A stretch of 10,530 nucleotides of DNA. Source: DATEJJ01 sp051986465 (GTDB lineage: Bacteria; Actinomycetota; Actinomycetes; Mycobacteriales; Micromonosporaceae). The stretch spans positions 1 through 10,530 of the forward strand of contig JBPYFB010000210.1 of assembly GCA_051986465.1 (NCBI GenBank), read 5' to 3'. The position numbers and the translations under genes were made by a program. Positions 1 through 5,902 of this stretch are shown one piece after another. The notes beneath the pieces were generated by a model. The model was given only the letters and a program-made list of their open reading frames with translations. It had not been told where the DNA came from and searched no databases. The first letter of the stretch is position 1. The number at the start of each line of letters is the position of its first letter.

Positions 1-467
1 ACGGAGTAGACGTAGGCGTCGACGGTGTCGCCCATCTCCGCCTTGGGCAGCGTCGCGAAGCCTGAGCGCGCCAGCACCTCGCGCTGGTTGGCGAGCTCGG
101 TAGCGGTCAACCGACCGGAGCGGGTCACCGCGCGGGGCCGCTGCCGGGTAAGCGTGAAGGCGCCATCGCTCCGCACGGAGAGCTGGTCCGCGAAGCCGGC
201 GAGGCCGCCGCGCCGGTCGAACACCACCAGCACCCCGGCGGGCGCGGCGGTGGGTGCGGCGGTACGCGCCGGGCTGGGTGCGGCGGGCGCAGATTCATCC
301 ACAGTGGACGATGATGACGCCATTGTGGAGGGTCCGATCGAGGTACCGGACGTGGCCGGCGGTGCGCCGCTGCCGCCGGTACACCCAAAAGCGGATGCCA
401 GGACGACCAGCAGCAGCTGGGCCACGAGCAGGGGGCGGCCCGAAGGCCGCCCCCCGATGGTTCTCAT
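1..467 (-). CDS. Lipoprotein with emfourin-like domain (3' end outside window)
   Basis: The visible 155 residues begin with an n-region containing three arginines, a hydrophobic stretch (residues 13-27) and a lipobox ending at Cys29 (A-F-G-C). A Ser/Thr/Ala/Pro-rich linker follows (about 30-77). The folded domain starts at about residue 79: a beta strand (VLVVFDR), a GGLAGF motif (87-92), then DQLSV and a DG turn, and later F-x-x-LP (137-141) and an aromatic D-A-Y-V-Y strand at the edge. This order resembles the emfourin (protealysin inhibitor) family, small proteins that inhibit M4 metalloproteases and are encoded next to them. The ATG overlaps the stop of the upstream M36 protease gene as ATGA, with GGAG (478-481) ten bases upstream, so the two are probably translationally coupled. 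Inferred role: surface-anchored inhibitor or immunity protein for the protease. The family match is from memory of motif order; it could be an unrelated lipoprotein. The coding region and lipobox are solid. Confidence 0.72.
   Translation of the reverse strand, partial: MRTIGGRPSGRPLLVAQLLLVVLASAFGCTGGSGAPPATSGTSIGPSTMASSSSTVDESAPAAPSPARTAAPTAAPAGVLVVFDRRGGLAGFADQLSVRSDGAFTLTRQRPRAVTRSGRLTATELANQREVLARSGFATLPKAEMGDTVDAYVYS
431..454 (-). terminator. Perfect 10-bp hairpin with TTCG loop at protease/lipoprotein junction
   Basis: On the minus strand GGGGGCGGCC and GGCCGCCCCC flank a TTCG tetraloop closed by C-G, the extra-stable cUUCGg type. It begins 10 bases after the protease stop and covers codons 5-13 of the lipoprotein. 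No T-tract follows. It could act as a partial terminator or as an mRNA 3' stabiliser that lowers expression of the lipoprotein relative to the protease. It also encodes part of the arginine-containing n-region, so it may be partly a coding consequence. Confidence 0.5.
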
Positions 468-3361
468 CCCGCGGGTGCTCCGTAGACCTCGATCTCAGAC
501 ATGTCCATGAACAGGCAGCCGGAGAAGTTCCCGGGGCACAGATCCGACGCGTTACCCGGCAGTTGGGTGCCGAGCATGGTGAAGCGGAAGTACTGCACAC
601 CGGCGGTCGTCCCGGCATTGAGCGGGACGCTGTTGAGCCGGTGCCGGTCCGCCGCGCCGAAGGTGCCCTGCGCCGCCACCGTGAACGTGTTGCCGTCGGT
701 CGACGTCTCCAGCCGGTAGGCGCCGGTGGAGGCGCTGCCGGCGTCGCCACAGGTGTTGCCGGGATCGATGGCGATCTCGCTGACGTTGACCGCGTGCGGC
801 AGCTTCACCGTGACGAACTTCGGCGTCGCGGTGTTGCCCACGTAGTCGGCGTTGCTGCCCCAGCCGTTGCCAAGCGACTGGTTGATGGCGCCGCTCGGAC
901 CGCAGCCGAAGGCGGTGTAGTCGGGGCCGTTGAAGGCCACGACCGAGCCGCCGCCGGCGAGTGCCGCCCAGTCGCGACGCAGGCTCCAGTTGCGGGTACT
1001 GGCCCTGGAGCTGATGGACATCGTTGCGGTCTGGCGGTCGTACCCGTCGCCGCGCGCGAAGACCGCGGGGTAGGTGCCGGGCACGATACCGGTGATGGTG
1101 TAGTGGCCGGCCGAGTCGGTCACCGCGGCGTAGTCGCCGGGGAAGCCGGAGGCGTGGCCACCGAAGCCGACAACGGCGCCGGCGACCGGGGTGCCGGCGT
1201 CGGTGTCGGTGATGGTACCGGTCAGCGAACCCGTCGGGGTGCCGGCCGGAGCGGGCAGCGAGAAGTCCTCGATCGGAGCGGTGTCGTCACCGTCGACGGC
1301 ACCGGCGAACCAGCCCATGCCCCGCGCCGCGAACACCTTCCAGATCGCCGCGTTCGCCTTGCCGCTGTTGACGACCTGGTCGGCGACGAGGATCGAGTTG
1401 CGCATGTCGAGGTAGGACGGGTTGGCCGGAGACAGCTCCATCGCCCGGGTCACCAGCGACTCGGACAGCTTCGACCCGAGGGCCTTGCGCAGGTCCCACA
1501 GGGTCTCGCTCCAGATCTCGCCATCCGCGTGTACCTCGGGAGCGCCCCGGACCTTGCCGAAGTCGCCGTACGTGTACCCGCCGGGGCCGGCGCCGGCCGT
1601 ACCCGGGCAGGCCGGCGAGGTGGTGCCGACCGGGCAGTCCAGCGGCTGGGTACGGATGAGGTCGTTGCCGGCACCCACGTAGTTGCCGATGCGTACCTCA
1701 CCCGGTGCCGCGGTGTCCTTCTGGAAGCCCAGGTCGACCAGGAAGTCCATCGCGTACCAGTCGCTCCACGCCTCACCCATCGAGCCCGCCTGGATGTTGC
1801 CGAGCGTGGAGTTGCCCAGGGCGTCCACCACGAGCCGGTTGGACAGGCCGTGCGTGTACTCGTGGTACACCACGTCCGCCTCGTCGCCACCGTTGGTCGG
1901 AATGAACGGGTCGCTCGCGCCGGCCGCCGGATCGGGGAACAGGTACATCTGCATCCGCGGCGGGGTACCGTCGGCCGGCGTCGCCATGTTCGCGTTGTCG
2001 GCGTGGTTGGAGTCGGGCAGGCCGTTGGCCGTGTTGGCACCGTCCAGCGCCTCGGCCTGTACCGCGTCACCGTCGACCGCCTCGAAGTTCCCGGCGGTAC
2101 GGGTGAACCCGATCGGCGCGTCGCGCAGGTGGTCGTGGTACTTGCCGATGTAGTAGAAGACCTGTACCGCGTTCTGCGAGCGGTTGGTCTGCCAGGACAG
2201 CGGCGTCTTCGGGTCCCACGAGCACACGAACTGGGCCGAGCAGGCGCCGCCGTCGGTCGCGTTGAAGCTCGTGAACGGGTACGCGAAGGAGCGGGTACCG
2301 CTCGGCGTCACCTCCTCCGACGGCTCTGCGGTGTTGTCGTCGTTGACGTCGGTGTACACGTGCGCGACGTTGCCCGCCAGGCGCGGCGAGTTGTTCGGCA
2401 GCCAGCCGGGCGCGGTGAGGTTGCGCGAGAGCTGGGTGCCACCCTTGGCCGCGCCCGGGTAGTAGTCCCACGCCAGGCCGCTGTCGGACTGTACGAGGCT
2501 GCGCCGGTACAGGACCTTGCCGGAGGCCGCGTCCACGATGCTCGTGTACATGTCGCGGGAGGTCGGCGAGGTGAGCGTCTGCCACGCCAGGCGCAACCCG
2601 CCCGGGGTCATGAAGTAGGCCAGGTCCGCCTGGTCGCCGTTGCTGAACACGGTGGTCTGGCGGGCGCCGCCCTTGGCGGTGGCGGTCGCCGGCTTCGCGG
2701 TCTGCTCGACGCTCTGGATGGCGGCGACCCGCGCCTTCTCCGCCGAGATGCCCGGCGCCGCGGCGGCGGCGGGCAGGTTGGCGACGGGCGAACCGACCAC
2801 GTTGATGACGCGGCCGTCCTTGGCGATGTTGGCCTGTACGCCGTTGCCGAAGACCGGCACGCCGTCGACCGCCTGGATGTAGCTCAGGTGGTGGGTACCG
2901 GCGATGTCGACGTAGTCGCGGCGCAGGCTCAACCGGGACATGCCGGTGGCGTCGAGCCCGAAGACGTCCGGGTGCGCGCGCAGGTAGTCCATCGCGATCT
3001 GGCTCGCCGGCCGGGCGCTGGGCCCGGTGAGGAAGCCGTTGAGGCGGGACACGCTACGTGCCGTGGCGGTCAGCGCGTCGATCGACACGATGCCCTGATT
3101 GCCGAGTTCTTTGCGCAACGTGCTGACGCCGGCCTTCGGCTGGGCGGAGAGCCGGGCGGCCCGGGTCTGCAGCACCTTGGCCGCGGACGGGTCTTGCCGA
3201 GAGTCGTAGTAGGCGGTCTTGTCCGTCAGGTTCAACTGGGTACTCGCCTGGGGAACCGGTTCCTTCGCGGACGCGGGACCGCTGGCGGCGCTGAGCCCGG
3301 TCACCGCTAGGCCTGATGCCAGGCCGAGCGCGGCGATCCGACGCGCCATGGGTAAGGCCAT
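464..3361 (-). CDS. Secreted M36 (fungalysin-type) zinc metalloprotease with C-terminal accessory domains
   Basis: A 965-residue pre-pro-protease. Residues 1-32 form a signal peptide (MARR, hydrophobic core, ASA/K cleavage). About 33-275 is the propeptide with an FTP-like region (GLDATG near 135, QAVDGVPVFGN at 163-173), which chaperones and inhibits the enzyme. The catalytic domain (about 290-700) has HEYTH at 500-504, with H500 and H504 as zinc ligands and E501 as catalytic base. GEAWSD at 529-534 supplies the third ligand, E530. HADGEIWSETLWDLR (611-625) is typical of M36. About 708-790 looks like a carboxypeptidase-regulatory-type beta domain, and about 800-961 a discoidin (F5/8 type C)-like domain that may bind glycan or cell wall. 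Cysteine pairs (374/380, 576/585, 942/949) fit an exported protein. GGAGG lies four bases upstream of ATG 3361; an in-frame ATG at 3415 lacks such a site and would spoil the signal peptide. It is followed by an overlapping lipoprotein gene. Confidence 0.93.
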   Translation of the reverse strand: MALPMARRIAALGLASGLAVTGLSAASGPASAKEPVPQASTQLNLTDKTAYYDSRQDPSAAKVLQTRAARLSAQPKAGVSTLRKELGNQGIVSIDALTATARSVSRLNGFLTGPSARPASQIAMDYLRAHPDVFGLDATGMSRLSLRRDYVDIAGTHHLSYIQAVDGVPVFGNGVQANIAKDGRVINVVGSPVANLPAAAAAPGISAEKARVAAIQSVEQTAKPATATAKGGARQTTVFSNGDQADLAYFMTPGGLRLAWQTLTSPTSRDMYTSIVDAASGKVLYRRSLVQSDSGLAWDYYPGAAKGGTQLSRNLTAPGWLPNNSPRLAGNVAHVYTDVNDDNTAEPSEEVTPSGTRSFAYPFTSFNATDGGACSAQFVCSWDPKTPLSWQTNRSQNAVQVFYYIGKYHDHLRDAPIGFTRTAGNFEAVDGDAVQAEALDGANTANGLPDSNHADNANMATPADGTPPRMQMYLFPDPAAGASDPFIPTNGGDEADVVYHEYTHGLSNRLVVDALGNSTLGNIQAGSMGEAWSDWYAMDFLVDLGFQKDTAAPGEVRIGNYVGAGNDLIRTQPLDCPVGTTSPACPGTAGAGPGGYTYGDFGKVRGAPEVHADGEIWSETLWDLRKALGSKLSESLVTRAMELSPANPSYLDMRNSILVADQVVNSGKANAAIWKVFAARGMGWFAGAVDGDDTAPIEDFSLPAPAGTPTGSLTGTITDTDAGTPVAGAVVGFGGHASGFPGDYAAVTDSAGHYTITGIVPGTYPAVFARGDGYDRQTATMSISSRASTRNWSLRRDWAALAGGGSVVAFNGPDYTAFGCGPSGAINQSLGNGWGSNADYVGNTATPKFVTVKLPHAVNVSEIAIDPGNTCGDAGSASTGAYRLETSTDGNTFTVAAQGTFGAADRHRLNSVPLNAGTTAGVQYFRFTMLGTQLPGNASDLCPGNFSGCLFMDMSEIEVYGAPAG

Positions 3362-3639
3362 TGTTCCTCCCGAATCAGGAGTGCCGAGACCGCCCCAAAC
3401 TACGGACGCCGTCAATTCATCTCAACCCGCAACACCCGCGAATCTACCCGCGCATCCATTCCCGCTGGCCAATGCTTGCTTAGTACTAGGAAGCTACGTA
3501 ACGGCTACGATATCGGCGGCGACACACCGTAACCGGCAGAAATCGACCCTCTATAGGGACCTTGACCAGGATCGATAGCCGATCGGACAGCGCGACTCGA
3601 CGATCAGACGAACGGCGGTGGCCGGTCGCGAAAGGTACC
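3362..3639. promoter_or_regulatory. Divergent upstream region with AT-richer core and short palindromes
   Basis: This gap of about 280 bases separates the minus-strand protease from the plus-strand membrane protein and should carry both promoters. The centre (about 3470-3570) is distinctly richer in A/T than the flanks. It holds short self-complementary words: TAGTACTA (3481-3488), TACGTA, CGATATCG, and CCCT/AGGG around CTAT (3547-3558). A TTGACC at 3562-3567 could be a plus-strand -35, but no convincing -10 follows at 16-18 bases. No protein-coding signal is visible. I cannot assign a specific sigma factor or operator. Confidence 0.3.
3364..3371 (-). promoter_or_regulatory. Ribosome binding site deciding the protease start
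   Basis: On the minus strand GGGAGGAA sits just before ATG 3361, with four bases between GGAGG and the ATG. It supports this start over the upstream ATG at 3415 and over the ATG at 3349 four codons downstream. Confidence 0.75.
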
Positions 3640-3648
3640 GTGCCGGGC

Positions 3649-4233
3649 ATGGAGTACCGCTCCTACCGTCCACTGAGGTCGAACGGACCGAACCGTATCG
3701 GTCCTGGCCTCGCGCCGCCACCGCCGCCGAAGCGCACCCCGCCGCAGCCACCGCAGCACCGCGGGCGCGGGCTCGTCATCGTGGCGATCGCCGCCGTCTT
3801 CGTGATGCTGTGTGTCGCGGTCGCGACCGGCCTTGTGATGCGGCACAACAACTCGCCGGCCGCCGCCAGCACCGCGCCGGCCGCGGCCCAGGTCCCACTG
3901 TCACCGCAGGCGCCCCTGTCCGACGGGCCGGTCGTGGCGCCGGTGCACCCCAAGACTCTCGTCTCGATCGACGGCAAGGGTGCGGGCCAGACCCAGACGT
4001 TCACCACCGGCGAGGACTGGTACCTGCGGTACAGCTACGACTGCGGCGAGGACCTGCCGGAGAGCCGCCGATCCGTACAGATCTTCGAGTACTCGGCCAC
4101 GATCCCGGGCACGATGATCGTGAACGAGTCCGACCAGGACGGTACCGACACACTGCCGCAGCACGGTCCGGCCGGCCCCCGGTACCTGCGCATCTCTTCG
4201 GAGTGCGACTGGACCGTGACGGTCCTCGGTTAA
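3649..4233 (+). CDS. Single-pass membrane protein with cysteine-paired extracytoplasmic domain, unknown function
   Basis: A 194-residue product that I do not recognise. A basic, proline-rich cytoplasmic tail (residues 1-40, with a run of five prolines near 23-27) precedes one transmembrane helix (about 41-64, GLVIVAI to ATGLVM). An Ala/Pro/Ser-rich linker (66-100) leads to a compact domain of about 95 residues. That domain looks beta-rich (QTQTFTTGEDWYLRYSY, RSVQIFEYSA, RYLRISSECDWTV) and has just two cysteines, C132 and C186, placed to form a disulfide outside the cell. The topology is type II. Such proteins are common in actinobacteria as hypotheticals. ATG 3649 lacks a good Shine-Dalgarno; an in-frame GTG at 3640, four bases after GAAAGG, is a real alternative and adds three residues. 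It is divergent from the protease and 18 bases upstream of a small ORF; shared function with either is unproven. Confidence 0.7.
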   Translation: MEYRSYRPLRSNGPNRIGPGLAPPPPPKRTPPQPPQHRGRGLVIVAIAAVFVMLCVAVATGLVMRHNNSPAAASTAPAAAQVPLSPQAPLSDGPVVAPVHPKTLVSIDGKGAGQTQTFTTGEDWYLRYSYDCGEDLPESRRSVQIFEYSATIPGTMIVNESDQDGTDTLPQHGPAGPRYLRISSECDWTVTVLG

Positions 4234-4251
4234 GCTGGACAGGTGCGCGCA

Positions 4252-4344
4252 ATGACGTCTCGTCGATTTATCGACCCCCTCGGCCCCGACCGGGCGCCGT
4301 GGGAGTCGACGCGCTGCCGGCTGAGGCCATTGCCGACTGACTGA
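4252..4344 (+). CDS. Possible 30-residue peptide or leader ORF upstream of the PheS-like ligase
   Basis: ATG 4252 opens a 30-codon frame ending at TGA 4342-4344, in the gap between the membrane protein and the ligase. It begins MTSRRFIDPLGPDRAPW and ends LRPLPTD. From Ile7 to Arg25 every codon ends in G or C, like the real genes here. AGG at 4241-4243 lies eight bases upstream; an in-frame GTG at 4243 is an alternative start. There is no signal peptide or transmembrane segment. Its stop overlaps the left arm of a possible helix that pairs with the ligase Shine-Dalgarno, so it could be a regulatory leader peptide, or a small product acted on by the ligase. It contains one Phe and one Cys codon, so classical Phe attenuation is not evident. 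Chance is possible in such GC-rich DNA. Confidence 0.35.
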   Translation: MTSRRFIDPLGPDRAPWESTRCRLRPLPTD

Positions 4345-4410
4345 CCCACATCCCGGTTCGGGCGAGGGGGATGCCGCCATCCACCGCCGGCCCGACTCAG
4401 GGAGTCAGTC
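4335..4410 (+). promoter_or_regulatory. Candidate structured leader that can mask the ligase Shine-Dalgarno
   Basis: GACTGACT (4335-4342) is the exact reverse complement of AGTCAGTC (4403-4410), which abuts the ligase ATG and overlaps its AGGGAG Shine-Dalgarno (4399-4404). Inside it, CATCCC (4349-4354) can pair with GGGATG (4368-4373). A competing small hairpin, GACTC/GAGTC (4394-4398 with 4402-4406), holds AGG in its loop. The mutually exclusive pairings resemble a translational switch. No T-box core is visible. Pairing was judged by eye only. Confidence 0.35.
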
Positions 4411-5529
4411 ATGCTCATGCCCGAACAACTCGCCCGCGACCTCGCCGTCCGCGACCTCACCGATCCGGCCGAGGGCGGCCACGCCATCCAGACCATCATC
4501 GACCGGGCCGCGTCGGCCCTCGCCGCGCGCTGGGGTTGCCAGGTGCGCCGCTGCGGCGGAGACCGGGTGGTACCGGTCGAGGACAACTACGACAACCTGC
4601 GGTACGACCCGGCCGACGTGACGCGGGAGGCGCGCTACACCCGGTACGTCGACGAGCGGCACGTGCTGCGCAGCCACTCCACCGCGATGGTCCCGCCGGC
4701 ACTGCGCGCCCTGGCCGCCGAGCCGCAACCGCCCGCGGACGTGCTGCTGGTGTGCCCCGGCGTCGTGTACCGGCGCGACGCGATCGACCGGCTGCACAGC
4801 GGTACCCCGCACCAACTCGACCTGTGGCGGGTGACCCGTCGCAGCCCACGAATGTCCACATCGGACCTCGCGGAGCTGGTCGCCACGCTACTTCCCGGCC
4901 TCCGCTGGCGCTGGGAACCGCGGATCCATCCGTACACTGTGGACGGACATCAGGTCGACGTGGCGAGTGACGGCGAATGGGTCGAGATCGCGGAGTGCGG
5001 GCTGGCCCACCCTGAGGTGCTCGCCTCCGCCGGGCTGGACGAGCGATACAGCGGGCTCGCGCTCGGCATGGGGCTGGACCGGATGCTGATGCTCGCCAAG
5101 TCCGTACCCGACATCCGGCTGCTGCGCTCGGCGGATCCCCGGATACAGGCACAGATGTCCACTCTGGACACGTACCGGCCGGTGTCCGCGATGCCACCGG
5201 TACGGCGGGACCTGTCGGTCGCGGTCGCGGCCGACGATCTCGCGGAGGACCTCGGCGACCGGGTACGCGACGCGCTCGGGCCCGAGGCGGACGCGGTCGA
5301 GTCCGTGGAGATCCGCGCGGAGACGCCGTGCGCGGCACTGCCACCGCAGGCGCTCGCCCGGCTCGGTGCGCGTACGGACCAGAAGAACCTGCTCGTCCGG
5401 GTGGTGCTGCGCCCGCTGGACCGTACCCTCACCGACCGGGAGGCGAACGCGCTGCGGGACCGGGTGTACGCGGCGATCCACCAGGGCACCGCGTACCAGT
5501 GGGCGGCCGGCGAGGCCGCGCCGCGGTGA
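4411..5529 (+). CDS. srmL: PheS-like class II ligase fused to a PheT-type anticodon-binding domain
   Basis: A 372-residue protein built like mitochondrial single-chain PheRS: a PheS catalytic core followed by an FDX-ACB domain, without the PheS N-terminal coiled coil. LRSHSTAM (86-93) matches the PheS LRTHTS element. YRRDAIDRLHSGTPHQLD (120-137) is motif 2. EIAECGLAHPEVL (192-204) matches the PheS G-C-G-x-x-HP block. SGLALGMGLDRMLML (214-228), then PDIRLL, is motif 3 with its ATP-binding arginine R224. Residues about 255-366 form the FDX-ACB domain (PPVRRDLSV). The PheS FPFTEP element, whose two phenylalanines contact the substrate ring, reads HPYTVD here (173-178), so the substrate is probably not phenylalanine. 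The actinobacterial family is, as I recall, named PheS-related mystery ligase SrmL; the symbol rests on that memory. AGGGAG six bases before the ATG supports the start. A strong terminator follows. Confidence 0.85.
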   Translation: MLMPEQLARDLAVRDLTDPAEGGHAIQTIIDRAASALAARWGCQVRRCGGDRVVPVEDNYDNLRYDPADVTREARYTRYVDERHVLRSHSTAMVPPALRALAAEPQPPADVLLVCPGVVYRRDAIDRLHSGTPHQLDLWRVTRRSPRMSTSDLAELVATLLPGLRWRWEPRIHPYTVDGHQVDVASDGEWVEIAECGLAHPEVLASAGLDERYSGLALGMGLDRMLMLAKSVPDIRLLRSADPRIQAQMSTLDTYRPVSAMPPVRRDLSVAVAADDLAEDLGDRVRDALGPEADAVESVEIRAETPCAALPPQALARLGARTDQKNLLVRVVLRPLDRTLTDREANALRDRVYAAIHQGTAYQWAAGEAAPR

Positions 5530-5546
5530 CTCAACGCGGAGACGGT

Positions 5547-5576
5547 CGCGCTGCCCGGCCTCGGCCGGACAGCGCG
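5547..5576. terminator. Bidirectional terminator hairpin between convergent genes
   Basis: CGCGCTG-C-CCGGCC and GGCCGG-A-CAGCGCG are inverted around a TC centre: thirteen pairs with one mismatch (5554/5569). It lies 17 bases after the ligase stop and 33 bases beyond the stop of the convergent Rho-N-like gene. There is no T-tract, which is common for actinobacterial terminators. It could serve both genes. Confidence 0.65.
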
Positions 5577-5609
5577 ATCCACTATGGACGGTGAACTAGG
5601 CGCGTCGCC

Positions 5610-5804
5610 TCACGACTGGTTCGCCGACTTGTTCTTCGGCTGTGCGCTGTGCCGGCCGCCCTGTCCCGGCTTGCCCTTGAAGTGGCCGCTCACCGCGCGC
5701 AGAATCTCGTCCTTGTTCATGTGCTCGGCACCCTTGATGCCCGCTTGCCGCGCCTTGTCGACGAGTTCGCCGACCTTCAACTGGCGTGGATCCTTGTCCC
5801 CCAT
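5610..5804 (-). CDS. Small Rho N-terminal-domain-like protein
   Basis: A 64-residue basic protein. Residues about 7-43 (RQLKVGELVDKARQAGIKG, then MNKDEILRAV) have the helix-turn-helix layout of the Rho termination factor N-terminal / SAP-like fold, which binds nucleic acid. A flexible tail rich in Lys, Gly, Gln and Asn (about 44-64, HFKGKPGQGG onward) follows, with no membrane segment. The start at 5804 is fixed by AAAGGGAGG five bases upstream; an in-frame ATG at 5843 lacks such a site and lies inside a hairpin. It lies 98 bases after the SPW membrane-protein gene on the same strand, separated by two hairpins, so it may be partly co-transcribed with it. Small Rho_N proteins are widespread in actinobacteria; none has a role I can state with confidence. 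It is not Rho itself: no ATPase domain is present. Confidence 0.8.
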   Translation of the reverse strand: MGDKDPRQLKVGELVDKARQAGIKGAEHMNKDEILRAVSGHFKGKPGQGGRHSAQPKNKSANQS

Positions 5805-5830
5805 GTCTGCCTCCCTTTGCACAAGTTGCT

Positions 5831-5870
5831 GCCAGGCGTCCAACCTGGCACCGCCCGGGGGCGCCCCCGG
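5831..5870 (-). terminator. Two hairpins between the SPW and Rho-N-like genes
   Basis: GCCAGG (5831-5836) pairs with CCTGGC (5844-5849) around seven bases, and CCGGGGGCGCCCCCGG (5855-5870) is a perfect 16-base palindrome. An 11-base direct repeat, gcgcccccggt (5861-5871 and 5879-5889), overlaps the second. Together they may end or attenuate transcription from the SPW gene, or shield the 5' end of the small gene's mRNA. No T-tract is present. Confidence 0.45.
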
Positions 5871-5902
5871 TCAACGGCGCGCCCCCGGTACGGTTTTCCG
5901 GC

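Noticed and set aside
254..3310. A 1018-codon open frame on the plus strand opposite the metalloprotease.
   Set aside because: Its translation is rich in Arg, Gly, Val and His with no domain or signal, and it mirrors the M36 gene, which has a full set of catalytic motifs. Long antisense frames are expected in high-GC genes.
3362..3415. Metalloprotease start at ATG 3415.
   Set aside because: It would add 18 residues before the signal peptide and has no Shine-Dalgarno, whereas ATG 3361 has GGAGG.
4234..4410. T-box riboswitch before the aaRS-like gene.
   Set aside because: No T-box core sequence (AGGGTGG-x-ACCGCG type) or specifier stem-loop could be found; the leader is too short.
4371..4970. 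A 199-codon plus-strand frame starting in the ligase leader.
   Set aside because: Arg/Pro-rich shadow of the PheS-like gene; its ATG follows the G-run with no usable spacing.
5810..5902. SigR-like GGAA-GTT promoter for the Rho-N-like gene.
   Set aside because: The spacing between the two halves is off and the GGAA half is imperfect; the segment is better explained by hairpins.
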